From the NCBI GenBank assembly GCA_015179025.1, contig WHUX01000066.1, positions 62,001 to 126,000 of the forward strand: DNA of 64,000 bases, in the 5' to 3' direction. This DNA comes from Terfezia claveryi. Its lineage: Eukaryota; Ascomycota; Pezizomycetes; Pezizales; Pezizaceae. The notes beneath the pieces are model-generated. The model saw only the letters and a program-made list of their open reading frames with translations, was not told the origin of the DNA and searched no databases. Both the position numbers and the translations under genes were made by a program. Below are positions 1 through 11,048 of the stretch, one piece after another; the first letter of the stretch is position 1; each line of letters opens with the position of its first letter.

Positions 1-481
1 GGGTCTCATTTGATTGAGGCTTTGGGCTTATACAATGTTATTTGCTTTCCTCGTACCTAGCTCTTCTTGGTTGTCCTCCATCCTTGCAACCTAGCGTTCC
101 AACTCAGATCTCGACCATGGGCTGTTGAGTTGAGAAGAAATTGTGCTATGAGGAACGAGTCTATTGTGTTATACGAGCCTATTGTGCTATAAAAGTGTAT
201 TGTGCTATGAGGGTTCTAGCTCGCTGAAATACACAAGTCTCTAGGTTTGATGAGTTTTCCTGTAGGCGTTAGCCTGCCGTCACTAGGCGGTCGGCCAATG
301 AGGACTGCAGAAACCATTCTTATGCATATGCGTATGCACGCATATAGCTTAAGACTAAAGCAATAGCATTTTGCAACGAACTATACTATACATCTTCCAG
401 TGGATGAGGGAAATTGAAAATTTTATCTGTCACATCCTCCCATAATTCTTTCCATAAGGGACATATCCTGACTCCGATACA
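1..481. other. Upstream intergenic sequence, no gene seen
   Basis: No convincing reading frame or repeat was found here. It contains a short imperfect repetition of the word attgtgctat (about 150-210). The last part is the presumed promoter and leader of the gene that starts at 482. Confidence 0.4.
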
Positions 482-1729
482 ATGCCCAATTCCCCCGAGA
501 TAGGAGCACACAACCATCAACTCCAACTACAGCACCCCCTCCTTCTTCCTCTCCACATCTCCACCCTTATCATACCCCTGCTCCTTCCCCCCTTTCCATA
601 CCGGCGGGTGCTTTCAATCACACTAATCGTTGCAACATATATCTCCACCACCATTACGCCATTCTCTCCTGACCCGGGAATAAGTTATGCGGTGGCATCG
701 TTGTGGGTGTTTAGCCTGAGGGTCTTGACCATACATCTGTTTAGTTCTCCAAATCCAGAGGCAGTGCTCTACCGAGTGGGAAGTGTGGGTAAAGAGGGTG
801 AGGCAAAGAAGACTAGAGCTAGAAAAGACGTAGCCAACACCTACGGCGTAGGCTTGAAGAAATTATGTTGGATCGGCAGTTTACTCTTCTCCCTTCGGGG
901 ACTTAACTGGTCCTACCAAATTCCCGCCGTCAACCCCTCAGTGCTACCTTCCACTCACCTTACTTGGAAATCCTACGCTATCTACCTCTTCAGGCGCCTA
1001 GTAACTATCTATCTCCTCATTGATGTCGCTCGTACATTCTGCTACATCAATCCCTCTCGATACGTTCTCGAATCTGGCACCTCCTCCCCTCTCCCGGGAG
1101 TCCTGGCAACTATACTAGCTGCACTTTCGAACGGAACTATATCTTGGGGGTTTATAGAATTACAATATTTACTGTTATCAGTACCCTGTATTTGGATTCT
1201 GGGGCAACACCCAAGTCAATGGCCGCCGCTATTTGGGAGCGTGGAGGACTGTTATAGAGTGGGGTATTTGTGGGGTCGGGGGTGGCATCAGTTACTCCGG
1301 GCGACACTTCTTCCTTGGGGTGATTTCCTCTGCACGACGTTAAATATTAGGTCAAAGAATGCAAGACAAGTTGTTCGGGTCTTAGTTGCGTTTACTCTCA
1401 GCGGATTGGGCCACTCCAATGTAGTGTATGTTGTGAGTAGGGGGAAGTTTGGGAGGGAGAGTATTCTCTTCTTCTTCTTACAAGCTTTGGGGATACTTAT
1501 CGAGATTGCGGTTTTAAATGGGTGGAGATGGTTGCGGCCGGGGGCTCCCGAGGACTGGCAGAAGCGTTGGGGAAAGTACTTGGGGTATGCGTGGGTGTTG
1601 GGTTGGTTGAGTTGGACGAGTATGTTTCAGATTCAGGATATGCGGAGGTTGGGGTTTGGGGAGCCGATGCCGTGGAGCCTGCTAAGGTGGGGGCTGGGGT
1701 GGCCCCAGAAGTGTAAAGAAGGATGTTGA
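482..1729 (+). CDS. Wax-synthase / MBOAT-like integral membrane acyltransferase
   Basis: A 415-residue uninterrupted reading frame with many hydrophobic segments, as expected for a polytopic membrane enzyme. It shows the fungal wax-synthase-domain signatures in order: RGLNW (about 139-143), WPPLFGS (247-253), a WHQLLR block with candidate catalytic His269, and SGLGH with His311. Family members transfer an acyl group from acyl-CoA to an alcohol; fungal relatives acetylate terpenoids or make wax and steryl esters, so the substrate cannot be named here. The length matches the usual 350-450 residues. The start is the first in-frame ATG, and no intron is needed. No terpene cyclase, P450 or other tailoring gene lies nearby, so it does not appear to be part of a cluster in this window. 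The family assignment is strong; the exact reaction is inference. Confidence 0.82.
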   Translation: MPNSPEIGAHNHQLQLQHPLLLPLHISTLIIPLLLPPFPYRRVLSITLIVATYISTTITPFSPDPGISYAVASLWVFSLRVLTIHLFSSPNPEAVLYRVGSVGKEGEAKKTRARKDVANTYGVGLKKLCWIGSLLFSLRGLNWSYQIPAVNPSVLPSTHLTWKSYAIYLFRRLVTIYLLIDVARTFCYINPSRYVLESGTSSPLPGVLATILAALSNGTISWGFIELQYLLLSVPCIWILGQHPSQWPPLFGSVEDCYRVGYLWGRGWHQLLRATLLPWGDFLCTTLNIRSKNARQVVRVLVAFTLSGLGHSNVVYVVSRGKFGRESILFFFLQALGILIEIAVLNGWRWLRPGAPEDWQKRWGKYLGYAWVLGWLSWTSMFQIQDMRRLGFGEPMPWSLLRWGLGWPQKCKEGC

Positions 1730-3000
1730 TACCAATATGAAGGGGAAATTTGAGGGAGCAATCTAATAGATTTTTTGATGGTGTGGTGAAGTGCGGGATG
1801 GAGGAGGGGGTATAAAGCCAGGGTTTTGGACAGGGATTCATTTAAGGACCAGATATGCAGTTGAGAGAGAAGTAGAGAGAGGTAAAAGGGTACGAGAATA
1901 CCATGGCGTGGTCTATGTATTCAGAGGACAGGAAAATATTATCTTCCATCCACTTGTATACACTAGTTTAGATATTGCACAACTTCAGATGGTACATACA
2001 GGAGCTGATAACAAGGGGACGATTGTGAAAAGATCTCGGCAATGAGGTCTCTTTCTTTAGAAATTAAATAAACATAAAAATAAAAAAGTCAGTTATTCGT
2101 ATGCACCGCGCTTCGAGGCGGTATGACCAGCCACCCTGAAGTCCGGGTTGATTTTCAAGGTCATGCAAGTTAATCTGCGGCCAGCGTGTGTAATGAAGAT
2201 GAAGTAATAAAGAGAAAACTTTCGTACTGGAAGAAAGTGAGGATGATAGGGGGAAAGGTGGAAGGGGAATGCTGCGTAGTTGTCTGAAAAGAATGAAAGA
2301 TCTTTGTTATGAGAAACACCGTGAAATCGATACAAGATCCTGTATAATAAAAAATCCCCAATAAACGTAGCCAGCTGAATATTTGCCCCGCGGAGCCTAG
2401 GCACATGATTGTGCATGATAGTCCTGAAATGGACAATTTTTATTCCGACCACCTGGGCTTCAGAAACACAACATGCGAGCGCGCGGAAAAAAATCCCTCA
2501 ATACCCCAACAGATGCTGTATATTGTAATTTTTGCCCTGTCATTCAGGGTACTGGGTCAAAGCCAGTGTATTAAATATCGGTGGCAATTTACAGCGGCAT
2601 AAGCAGCCAGTACCCTCATCCTTCGTACGTACCTACTTATAATTACTGAGGCGGTATTGAAATGAGACGTGTCCGCTTATCAGTATTGTAGTTTTTCGTA
2701 GGAGACCAGTGCAGTGATATCGTAAAAACTGCCGAATAAGAACGTACATATTATCACATACGATGTACCTGAAAATAAGACTCTAGTCGAGGCTGGCCGG
2801 TCAGAACTCGAGCAAGGCACTGTATATGTTCTGGGCCTCTCGCGGGCAATTAATACAATCTCTGAACTCGGTAATAAATCGGATAATGAGATTGGTATAC
2901 TAATTATTTTTTATTATTTCATTTTAAAAAACTCATTCCTCAATATTAGTACATTACATCACCTGTCCTTGGTTTTCTACCAGTTATTCCAAAAGAAGAC
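1730..3000. other. Intergenic stretch, mostly featureless
   Basis: No gene is supported. A short piece at about 2085-2180 resembles the start of the LINE 3' segment seen at 37.1 and 54.9 kb on the minus strand. The remainder is AT-rich without recognisable repeats. Confidence 0.4.
2085..2180 (-). repeat. Old relic of the LINE 3' segment (weak)
   Basis: On the plus strand this piece contains accagccaccct followed by gcaagttaatctgc, in the same order and spacing as in the minus-strand LINE ends at about 37.1 kb and 54.9 kb. The terminal hairpin and the A tail are not recognisable. It is probably an eroded copy. Confidence 0.35.
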
Positions 3001-3229
3001 AATGCCAAAAAGGTTATATCCATAAATTATTGTAAATCTACAGCCTGAACACCGTCAATTGTTAACCAAGTATGGTGTACCTTTTTTAACATTTATCGAA
3101 CCAAAGACCTTCAGCCGGCAACTACTTAAATCATATGGGCTTAGATGATGAAATTGCAGATAGGAACAGCTACTCGACAAAATTACAATCACCTTAGCCA
3201 ATGCTGCTCGGCGGCATCTTCAACAACTC

Positions 3230-3528
3230 GAGTTTCAGTCTCATGTACTTGCAAAAAGTCCTGTGCCAATCGTCACTGCCGATGCTACAAAAATGACTTG
3301 AAATATTCCATTTATTGTCACTAGCAGATCATGACTATTGCAACCTTTCAGCTCTAGGTAGCTGAACGAATACAAATAAACTATTAGATAATAACCTAAT
3401 TGACCTGGAGAATGGCTCGGAGGATGAACCGGAGGAGATCCCAATCAACCCAGAAGTAGATTCGGCTGTTACAGGTCCCACAGCTCCTAGGCCAGCTTCT
3501 GGCCGATACTGCCTGCGTCGGGATTAAT
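3230..3528 (+). pseudogene. Decayed transposon protein fragment with a CXC (tesmin-like) cysteine cluster
   Basis: Translation from about 3232 gives a dense cysteine array, SCTCKKSCANRHCRCYKN, which matches the C-x-C-x3-C-x4-C-x-C arrangement of CXC/tesmin-type domains found at the C-terminus of several transposon proteins. After a stop and a frame change the sequence continues as ADHDYCNLSALGS, then an acidic proline-containing tail ending in RYCLRRD and a stop at about 3526. The cysteine that should precede the SIYCH piece has become Tyr. There are at least two stops and one frameshift, so this is a relic. No flanking terminal repeats were found. The transposon class is not determined. Confidence 0.45.
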
Positions 3529-4094
3529 GATAGCCTAGTTTTATATATTTGATATAGGTCTAGTTAGGTAATTGCTAGAAATTCAAGTGCGTTACGTAGC
3601 AAATCCAGTAATTAAATACATTGCCTGGGAGGAACATAGTGGGTATGCCGCCCGCGGGCGGCTGTGCTACCCGGGAGAGGCATGTGCTGCCCGCGAGCGG
3701 CCCAGAACACATATGTACGTGCGGGAAGTATCCGCGACCCGCTTTTTTATGCAGCAATCAGCCCCTAGATGCAGATATGTGATATTTCGCAATAAGTTGA
3801 GTGCTAACCAGATTGAGCACAATAATCTACATCGCCAAACCTCCATGGGTCGGGCCAACCAGAGTATTGCCAAACTATATCTTCTTTATGTACAAGATAA
3901 TATATAAAAACACTCATCAATACTTGGTATACCATCCCTGGGCCCTAGTGAGTGCAGCAACTTGTCCATGCATAGACCTAGAAAGAGAGTCCAGCAGGCT
4001 AGTAGTTCTATCATAGCGTAAAGATATCCTAAGATGACACCCCAAAAGCATCCCCATTTTTTTTTTTTCTTTTTTGTTTTGGTTTGGCCGTACT

Positions 4095-4505
4095 ATAAGC
4101 TATAAAAAAATAACCAAGACTCGGATATATACTTACTTCCATTAGCTAGGTAATCCAACCATATTTTGGTCTTCGCTTTCATGCCTGAAAACCCACTTGA
4201 CACTCCCAGTACTACCTTTCTCAACACTATACTCACCATTCCAAATATAATTCTGCCACTGCTCGTCAGTCTAATCCCTTCTTTTAATAGCCCATCTAGG
4301 CCGAGCAGCGGCATGTGCTGTTGTTAGCTTAGGCCTCTTTTTAGCAATCCACTTCCGATACCCTTTGCCTTTAATATATCGACTTAAAGTATGGGGATGG
4401 ACCTCTACCACCCCTTCTGCTACCTTCAGATGTAGAGCGAGCTTTTTTATGGAGTGGTCTCTTTGATGATCTCGATAATCTTATCTCCCATTGCTTCTAT
4501 AACTT
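4095..4505 (-). pseudogene. Tc1/mariner-type transposase fragment
   Basis: One minus-strand frame from about 4452 down to 4150 reads as a Tc1-like transposase middle region: a helix-turn-helix end (HPHTLSRYIKGKGYRKW), then KKRPKLTTAHAAARPRWA, then TDEQWQNYIWNGEYSVE and WVFRHESED. The usual W-T-D-E-Q-W junction is broken by one TAG where Trp is expected. The catalytic S-D-E motif reads N-G-E, so even without the stop the protein would lack a key Asp. Both the N-terminal half and the C-terminal DDE half are missing or unreadable. No terminal inverted repeats or flanking TA were identified. Confidence 0.7.
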
Positions 4506-4901
4506 TAGAGAACCGACCACTATATGGAACATAGTCCAGGTTTTGAGCATTTTCTGCATACCTGTCACGGCCGGGCATTAATGTCAGCCCAAATTTGAAA
4601 GTAAAGACTTTAACTAGAAAAATACTTTCACTTGAACTTGCTTGTCCGACATTGTTGTCCTAGTACCGGTAGTTGAAGAACAAACCAGTGCAACCACACC
4701 AACAATCTCAAGCTCCTCGCTCAACGTGCCAATTGCCGTAAGTCTCATATTCAGCCGGCTGCATTTTATGCAGGGGGTTTTACGGATAATTGCCCAACGC
4801 ACTGTGATATTATTATGTACGTTATATTGATATAGTTGAATACGACAGCGGAAATTGTATGTACTGTTGAAAATTGGGAATAATTACCCTAAAGAGGTGT
4901 T

Positions 4902-5249
4902 CTAAACGACCAGGGTAGAGCCCAACAGTTGCAGCTTCGTTTTGAGGTTCCCCGTAAATTTCCGGGGTACACATTGCTCTCTATTTTCATTGATGCAATA
5001 CCTATAATTTGATATCCGCTTCAATCGGCCAACAAAGCTTCGGCCGTTTTCAATATTACATATGTATGTCTGATGGAGCTCATGGTCAATATCAACTGCC
5101 CTCCCACCGACGAGGAAAGTCACCGAGTTACATTCCGATTGAGCCACTGGCCGTCTTTTTACACGGCGGCCGACATTGCAGATTATGACCCATGATTTCC
5201 GCCTGAAATAAACAAAATAATGAAACTGGAGACCTCGTTCTTCATTCAT
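4902..5249 (-). other. Possible small protein or decayed exon, function unknown
   Basis: A 115-codon minus-strand frame with several cysteines (ECNSV, TYICN, YRYCIN, REQC). A good splice acceptor, tttatttcag, sits inside its 5' part near 5205, so the coding part could be an exon starting there. No upstream exon with a signal peptide was found, and I do not recognise a family. The cysteine spacing loosely recalls small secreted RNase-like effector proteins, but that is a guess. It could equally be a chance frame. Confidence 0.2.
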
Positions 5250-5259
5250 TTTAATTCGA

Positions 5260-8200
5260 AATTGCGACTTTTGGAGTGTGGGGTATTATTTGTGGGAGAT
5301 AATTACATTGCTTATTAGACCACTCTTTCACAATATTGTTTGGAAAAAAAAAGATTCTTTGGACCACTTTTCAAGTACAATAGACCCACAATATAAGCAT
5401 GCCTGACAATAAGAATAAATTTGATATACACAATATTCTTGACAATTTGGCGGGATCACTATAACAAGCTTATAATGAAGAGATATTATTTAGTAATATC
5501 TCGCCATCCCTTGAAGCTTTCCCCTCTAAACTAGCACCCGTCTAGTAGTTTGTCAGTAATAGCCACCCCACCTCCCATGGGAATATACTAGATCTAGGAA
5601 TATTAACCAGCTACCTGGTGACATGAGAGTCTAAGGCAGTATGATCGGTTACAGCATTTATCAAATGAAGTCCGGTGATAGGTGTAGGTTGTCAGTTATA
5701 GTAGTTGCTGCTCTCCTGTATCAGTCTTCAGGCGAGTATTTTCAGGGGTATTGCTGACCCACATTCAGATATTTTCAGCTCTATGGCAGCTTTGAAATTG
5801 ATACCACGTGAACATTTCAAGCAATTATATTCATGACTTTCTATAACCGGTAAATTGCAGGGTCACTCTATTTGATTGATCTCAAATGCGCCCCGGGCTG
5901 ATTAGATGCTTACCTCCATCAAGATAAATTGTACTTGAAATCCTGCCAGACCCCTCAAAAGAGAAACACTGTCCCGACTCACACATACCCAGACGTCAGC
6001 TGCAGCGCAACTAATTTAGAGGGATTGTGGCATGCATACCTACTTTATTTTAGCTGTTTTGATCCTAACCTGAGTTCTAATTTTACCTGACAAATAAGCA
6101 AGTAGTCCTCGTGAGGCACATTTAGGGCTGAAGTTGGAGCTCAGCGGTCCTTAGATAGCAGCCTTATGCATATCATCTCACATTCGGGCATGAGACTAGC
6201 ACTATCGGTAGTGGGCTTAGCCGTGAACATTCCCGTAGTTCCACAAACCAAAATTTCACTCGATTATCTCGCCCAGTATCCTAGTCTGTAGTTGTGAGTA
6301 TGAGATAAATACATAATTTACCACTCTGACATTGGTCCATAAGCGAGACTGGCATATACAGTACAGTCATGTACTGCAACCAGTAACTAATCCCAGACAA
6401 ATCCCAGACAAATTGGAGCACCTGATGAAGCAATGACCTCGGCCTCTGGGACCGAAAGCGCGGAGTCAAGAATGCAAAGATGTCCAGGTTGTTTCAGTAC
6501 CAATTACCTAATATCAACGGCATATGAGAAAAAGAATTGTAATTCGAAATACATGTACATGTTAATGCACTTGTTATAGACCCAACAGAGTAAATAGGTG
6601 TCAAGGAGTAGACTAGTAGATATCGCAGATCGATATCTAGTAGATAGAATTTATGAGAAAAATACATCGTCAGTACTCCGTATGCATCAGGCAGAAACTG
6701 GTACTTAGTTCGTCCGGTGTAGATGAGAAGGTTGTTTTTGTATATTAAACCACGTGATGTACAGTACTTAGGTCTTTGTGACCATGTGATATGCATACGT
6801 ACTGTACGTACCTATATGGTCAATATTGTACCTTCGAAATGCCAGCATATGCTGGGCAACGTATTGTCATGTCTCAGATGCAAGGTGACGCGGGTGCGGG
6901 ATGGTAAGTACCTAGCTCGTAGATCAGTTTCGTGGGTACCCTAGTACAACCTGTGCAATATCTACGGAACTCGGCATCGTGAGAGATCGGTATGCCGGTC
7001 GACGCTCTGCTCAAAAAAACACATGGAATGGAACTGTAGTCGCCCGTAGCTCATATCCGAGTAACATGCACCGAGTGTTTTCATTTTGTTTGATAATATG
7101 TCGCATGTTGGATTATCTTTACGGAAATCTACTAGAATATATTGGTGCGCTTGGAAAGTATGCATACATGTACTGATACGATAAAGCCTCTTGGTACAAT
7201 CGATGTCATATTGTATATAAAGTTCAATAAAAAGCAACTTCGCAGTTCGGGCTAGAAATGGGTAATATATTATATACACTTGTCGTATGATGATGATGTA
7301 GTTATTCCATACGCCTTGTAACTTTTACTTGCCTTACCTGCGTGATCGGTAATGAGCACGGCAATCGTAGAGTACTTGGTACTCTAAATCGGGGCCACAC
7401 ATATATTATGACGTACGATGTGCATAGATATGCACTTGCTTAACGCAATGATCCTGAGGCATATGTACCGCTCTGTTTTGAATTTTCCTACCAGCTACAT
7501 ACATATTTCTCAAAGCGACAAGAATCAAGCTTAAGTACCTCTCAATATTTACTAGAATTGAACTATGGCGTACACGAATATTTAGTGGTGGCTCTAGTAC
7601 CTGACTTTGGGCAACAGATTTCTATTTTTGTTATTGTACTGGACATAGCTACCTGCTACCCTGCACCCACCCCCGCAGTTGCGTTACGTAAACTCCACCA
7701 CGTGTGATGCCTGGCAATTCAGAAGTCAGTTACACAAATACATACAGTAGCTGCCACACACGTCAATGCTTTTTTAAATTCTCCAGCATCCATATTTGTG
7801 GATCAGGGGTTCCCACAAGAAAGCACTTTTCCGTTCCGGTACTGTACTTCCAGCACAACCTGGATAGTCTCTGCATCCTGGTAATTTTCCTTGGCTTGTA
7901 GGTAACACATATACGCCACGTTCACAATGCTATGCTCAATACATACGAGAACTGGGCGTTCTCCTGAGTTGCCACCAAATAGCGAATTCCCTAAACATTG
8001 TCCTGCCGGGGCAATGGGAAATGAGATGTTCAGATAGGTATCTAAGTATGCAGTACTGGCCAGTGCTTAGAATGATCATTGTATGTACCGGGGACCACTT
8101 GCAAAGTCGGCACGATTGGATCCGTTATTGCCAGCAGTAAATTAGGGTTCTTCTTCAGGTCTAGAAGCATGGTAACAGCCCAATTCATTTCTCCATGTCT

Positions 8201-8800
8201 AGGAAACTGTGCCATGATCCCAGCTATACATTTGTCCAGCTGCAACCCTTTCATGCCACCTTATTCATACCGGAAACTTTTCAAAAGCAAGCCCCTGTCC
8301 CGCTCCAGCGCCCAGTTGGCTTACCGATTTTACTACCTGAATTGGTTTACTCTATCAAGTGACAAGCTTTGGAATTTTTGCCCCGATCGATCGTTAGTTC
8401 GTTCGCCCAATCGTAGAACTGGAACACTAGATCTGTGCATATTGTTCTGTGTTAGAAAGGAGTTGTGTCACCGAATACGAAAGTACCTTGAAATTTCTCA
8501 AAAGACGATCCCCCCCTCCTTGTCTTTTCGACACATCGCTAGTCCGTGCAGCGAGGTACAGCACACAAGCATACAACCATACACAATGGTTTCTGGTCAG
8601 CCCTAGGTTCACTATACCTATATATAGAAGCCGGTTATTCAGTTCCTGTACCCGTATATAATATGATAGTATCACCATCCCACCGGATCCTACCAGAATT
8701 TCCTGCCGTGTCACACTCGCTATACCTCTATTCACTTTACTCTATATTTCGATATTTCTGTTCCAGTCTTTGAGAGTCCCTTCCCCGACATTCATTTTCG
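5260..8800. other. Long AT-rich stretch without a supported gene
   Basis: I could not support any gene or named repeat here. Many short frames occur on both strands but lack recognisable domains or consistent coding character. The 3' end is the presumed upstream region of the tyrosinase gene; a TATA-like tatatatag lies near 8617-8625. Confidence 0.4.
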
Positions 8801-8825
8801 TGGACCGTCAACCATAGTTTTCACA

Positions 8826-11048
8826 ATGCGGTCTGGGTTCCTTCTCCTTCTCGCTGCAGCCCTAAGAGTGTCTGCAGGACCGACCAGCATCGCCGACGAA
8901 GCTGCAAAATGGGCAGAATGCGGCAGTGGCAAGGAAAAGTGCCCTAGTGGCTTCAAATGCGAAGCTGCCAATGATGGTATGTATTCTAATGTCAATCGCA
9001 ACTTGTCTACTTATTTTCTCTATCTGCTATATTTATATTGTTCTGAAGTCTCCATATTGATAAGATGAACAGTATACAAACAATGCGTTCCCGAACACTA
9101 TCCATCTGCCCAGTCGAAACGAGATGCTAGTATCGAAGCCAACTCTGTCCCCGCGGAAACCCCATCCTCGGACATTGAGAAGCGCCAAACCCCTGCGAGT
9201 ATCCCCGTCAGGGGTGCTCAGTCTACCAATGGAGCCTGCTACAACCGCTACAAAATTCAGACTCTCCAGTCCCAACACCCCGATCAATGGAACATGTTCA
9301 TTGCTGCACTCGCGGATCTCCAGAAACAGCCAGAGAGTGGTGATATGAGTTGGTTCGGGATTGGCGGTATTCATGGCGCACCATATATATCCTGGCCTCG
9401 GGGAACTACTGGAAACTTCAATCAAGGCCTGGGGTACTGTGTTCATGGAGGTCCGCTCTTTGCTACATGGCACAGACCATATGTTCTCTTGATTGAGCAA
9501 GCACTGCATGCCCGCGCGGTTTCAATTGCAGCGAGATTTACTGGCACTAGGGCAACGGCTTACAGGACTGCCGCGGACCAACTCCGCCTACCCTACTGGG
9601 ATTGGTCTGATCCAACCACCAGATCAGATATTCCAGCTCCTTTGATGCAGGCTACAATCTCGGTAACCACGCCTGGCACTAATGGAACTCCGGTGGCAAC
9701 AACTATCCAGAACCCCCTTTTTCAGTATAACTTCCAAAGCGCAGCAACTCTGAGGCAATATTTCTCCGGCAATTATGCAAACTGGATGCATACCACCAGA
9801 CATCCCCGTAGCTCCAGTGATCCAACGTCGGTCAACTCGGACGCCAATATAATAATGCGGAACGGATACACGACGAGGAGACAACAAACGTACCAATTGT
9901 TTAGCCAAACGAGCTTCAACAGCATGGCTGGTCAGCTGGAAGGTATCCACAATCAAGTTCATTCTAATGTAGGAGGCAGCAACCCACTGGGACATATGTC
10001 TGTGACGAACGCGGCTTCCTTTGATCCGATCTTTTGGCTTCACCACTGCAACATCGACCGGATGGTAGCCCTCTATCAAGCCATTTACCCTGGTAATCGG
10101 CTCCAGCCATCTCCAGGAAGGGCTACATTCGGCAGAATTGTTCCCGGCATTGATGGTCCTAATGATGACCTTTACACTAATCTCTACCCCTTTAGGATGC
10201 CTGGTGGATCATGGTGGAAAAGCAATGAGATTAAGTCTGTTGGCACTATTTGGAAATATCACTATGGATTCGATGAAATCCCATGCAGTATGTACACCAG
10301 TGGGGCTACGGGGAGTGAACTGTCCGCATTCACCCGTCAGAAAGTCAATGCACTTTATGCACCTACTAGCACTGTTGGCAGCAAAAAGATTCGTCGCTCT
10401 GCTGCTGCCAACGCGATCCCAGAGGCATATGCAGAACCGAAGAAATTTCCCCACCAACCAGGATACACCCCCGGAAATGATAAACCTGTCACTGTCAGGA
10501 ATGACTATGGTATCCGTTGCACGATTGATCGCTCTGAGATTCCTGGCTCCTGGACTGGACATATCATGCTCACTCCTAAAGCTTGTGGTACGGTCGATCC
10601 AGGTGAATACTTCCTGTCCAAGGACCGTTTCGCTGGATTCTCGTCATTTGGTACTCCATTTGCCCGCCATGAGTCGATGGCCTATTCCCAGGACTATCCT
10701 ATCACGGAAACCCTCATCGAGAGGGGGGTTAAGGTTAACAATCGCTCTGCTGTCGAGAAGTATCTCCATGATAACCTCAAGGTCTGCTTCACCACCGGAG
10801 ATGACTCACTCTATGAGGTTCCTGCCTCAAGCTTAAAGACTTGGAAGCTTGCCGTTTACATGCAGGAAGGAAAGTATCCAGATGGACTGAGGTTTGGAAG
10901 CCTTCTACCGGCTTATGGTGACAAGAAGTTCTTGACAAAGATCACTGACGGAATGCCTGGGGGGATTAACTCCCTCAAGGATATTATATTCCCAGTCATG
11001 CTTGACGGAAGGGTCGAGGATCTGGATGGTAACGGTGACACTTATTAG
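8826..11048 (+). CDS. Secreted tyrosinase with N-terminal CBM1-like module
   Basis: Two exons, 8826-8976 and 9073-11048, separated by a 96-nt intron with a GTATGT donor and an AACAG acceptor; the joined product is 708 residues. Tyrosinases are type-3 dicopper enzymes that hydroxylate monophenols and oxidise diphenols to quinones, the first steps of melanin formation. The order is: signal peptide (about 1-17); a cysteine module (29-55) with spacing like CBM1; a Kex2-type KR site (87-88); catalytic core with CuA ligands His151, His175 and His184, where C173-V-H175 fits the Cys-His thioether; CuB ligands His343, His347 and His374/375 in the FWLHH block; a YHYGF motif (446-450) closing the core; a KKIRR-containing linker; and a C-terminal domain that in the family masks the active site until cleaved. 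All copper ligands are present. The module's fit to CBM1 is inference from spacing. Confidence 0.95.
8977..9072 (+). other. Tyrosinase intron
   Basis: Begins GTATGT and ends AACAG. Splicing joins GAT-G to TA-TAC, restoring the frame through the CBM1-like module (residues Asp50, Val51, Tyr52). Without splicing, the frame hits stops before the catalytic core. Confidence 0.85.

Noticed and set aside
8042..8254. Minus-strand 70-codon frame with coding character (LDKCIAGIMAQFPRHGEMNW) just upstream of the tyrosinase.
   Set aside because: It has no recognised motif or second exon and overlaps a longer plus-strand frame that is also unconvincing. It may be a relic, but I cannot support it as a gene.
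8079..8606. Plus-strand 175-codon frame upstream of the tyrosinase.
   Set aside because: Composition is unlike the neighbouring genes, there are no domains, and it lies in the probable promoter region.
10138..10836. 232-codon frame inside the tyrosinase exon.
   Set aside because: Overlaps the well-supported tyrosinase coding sequence in another register.
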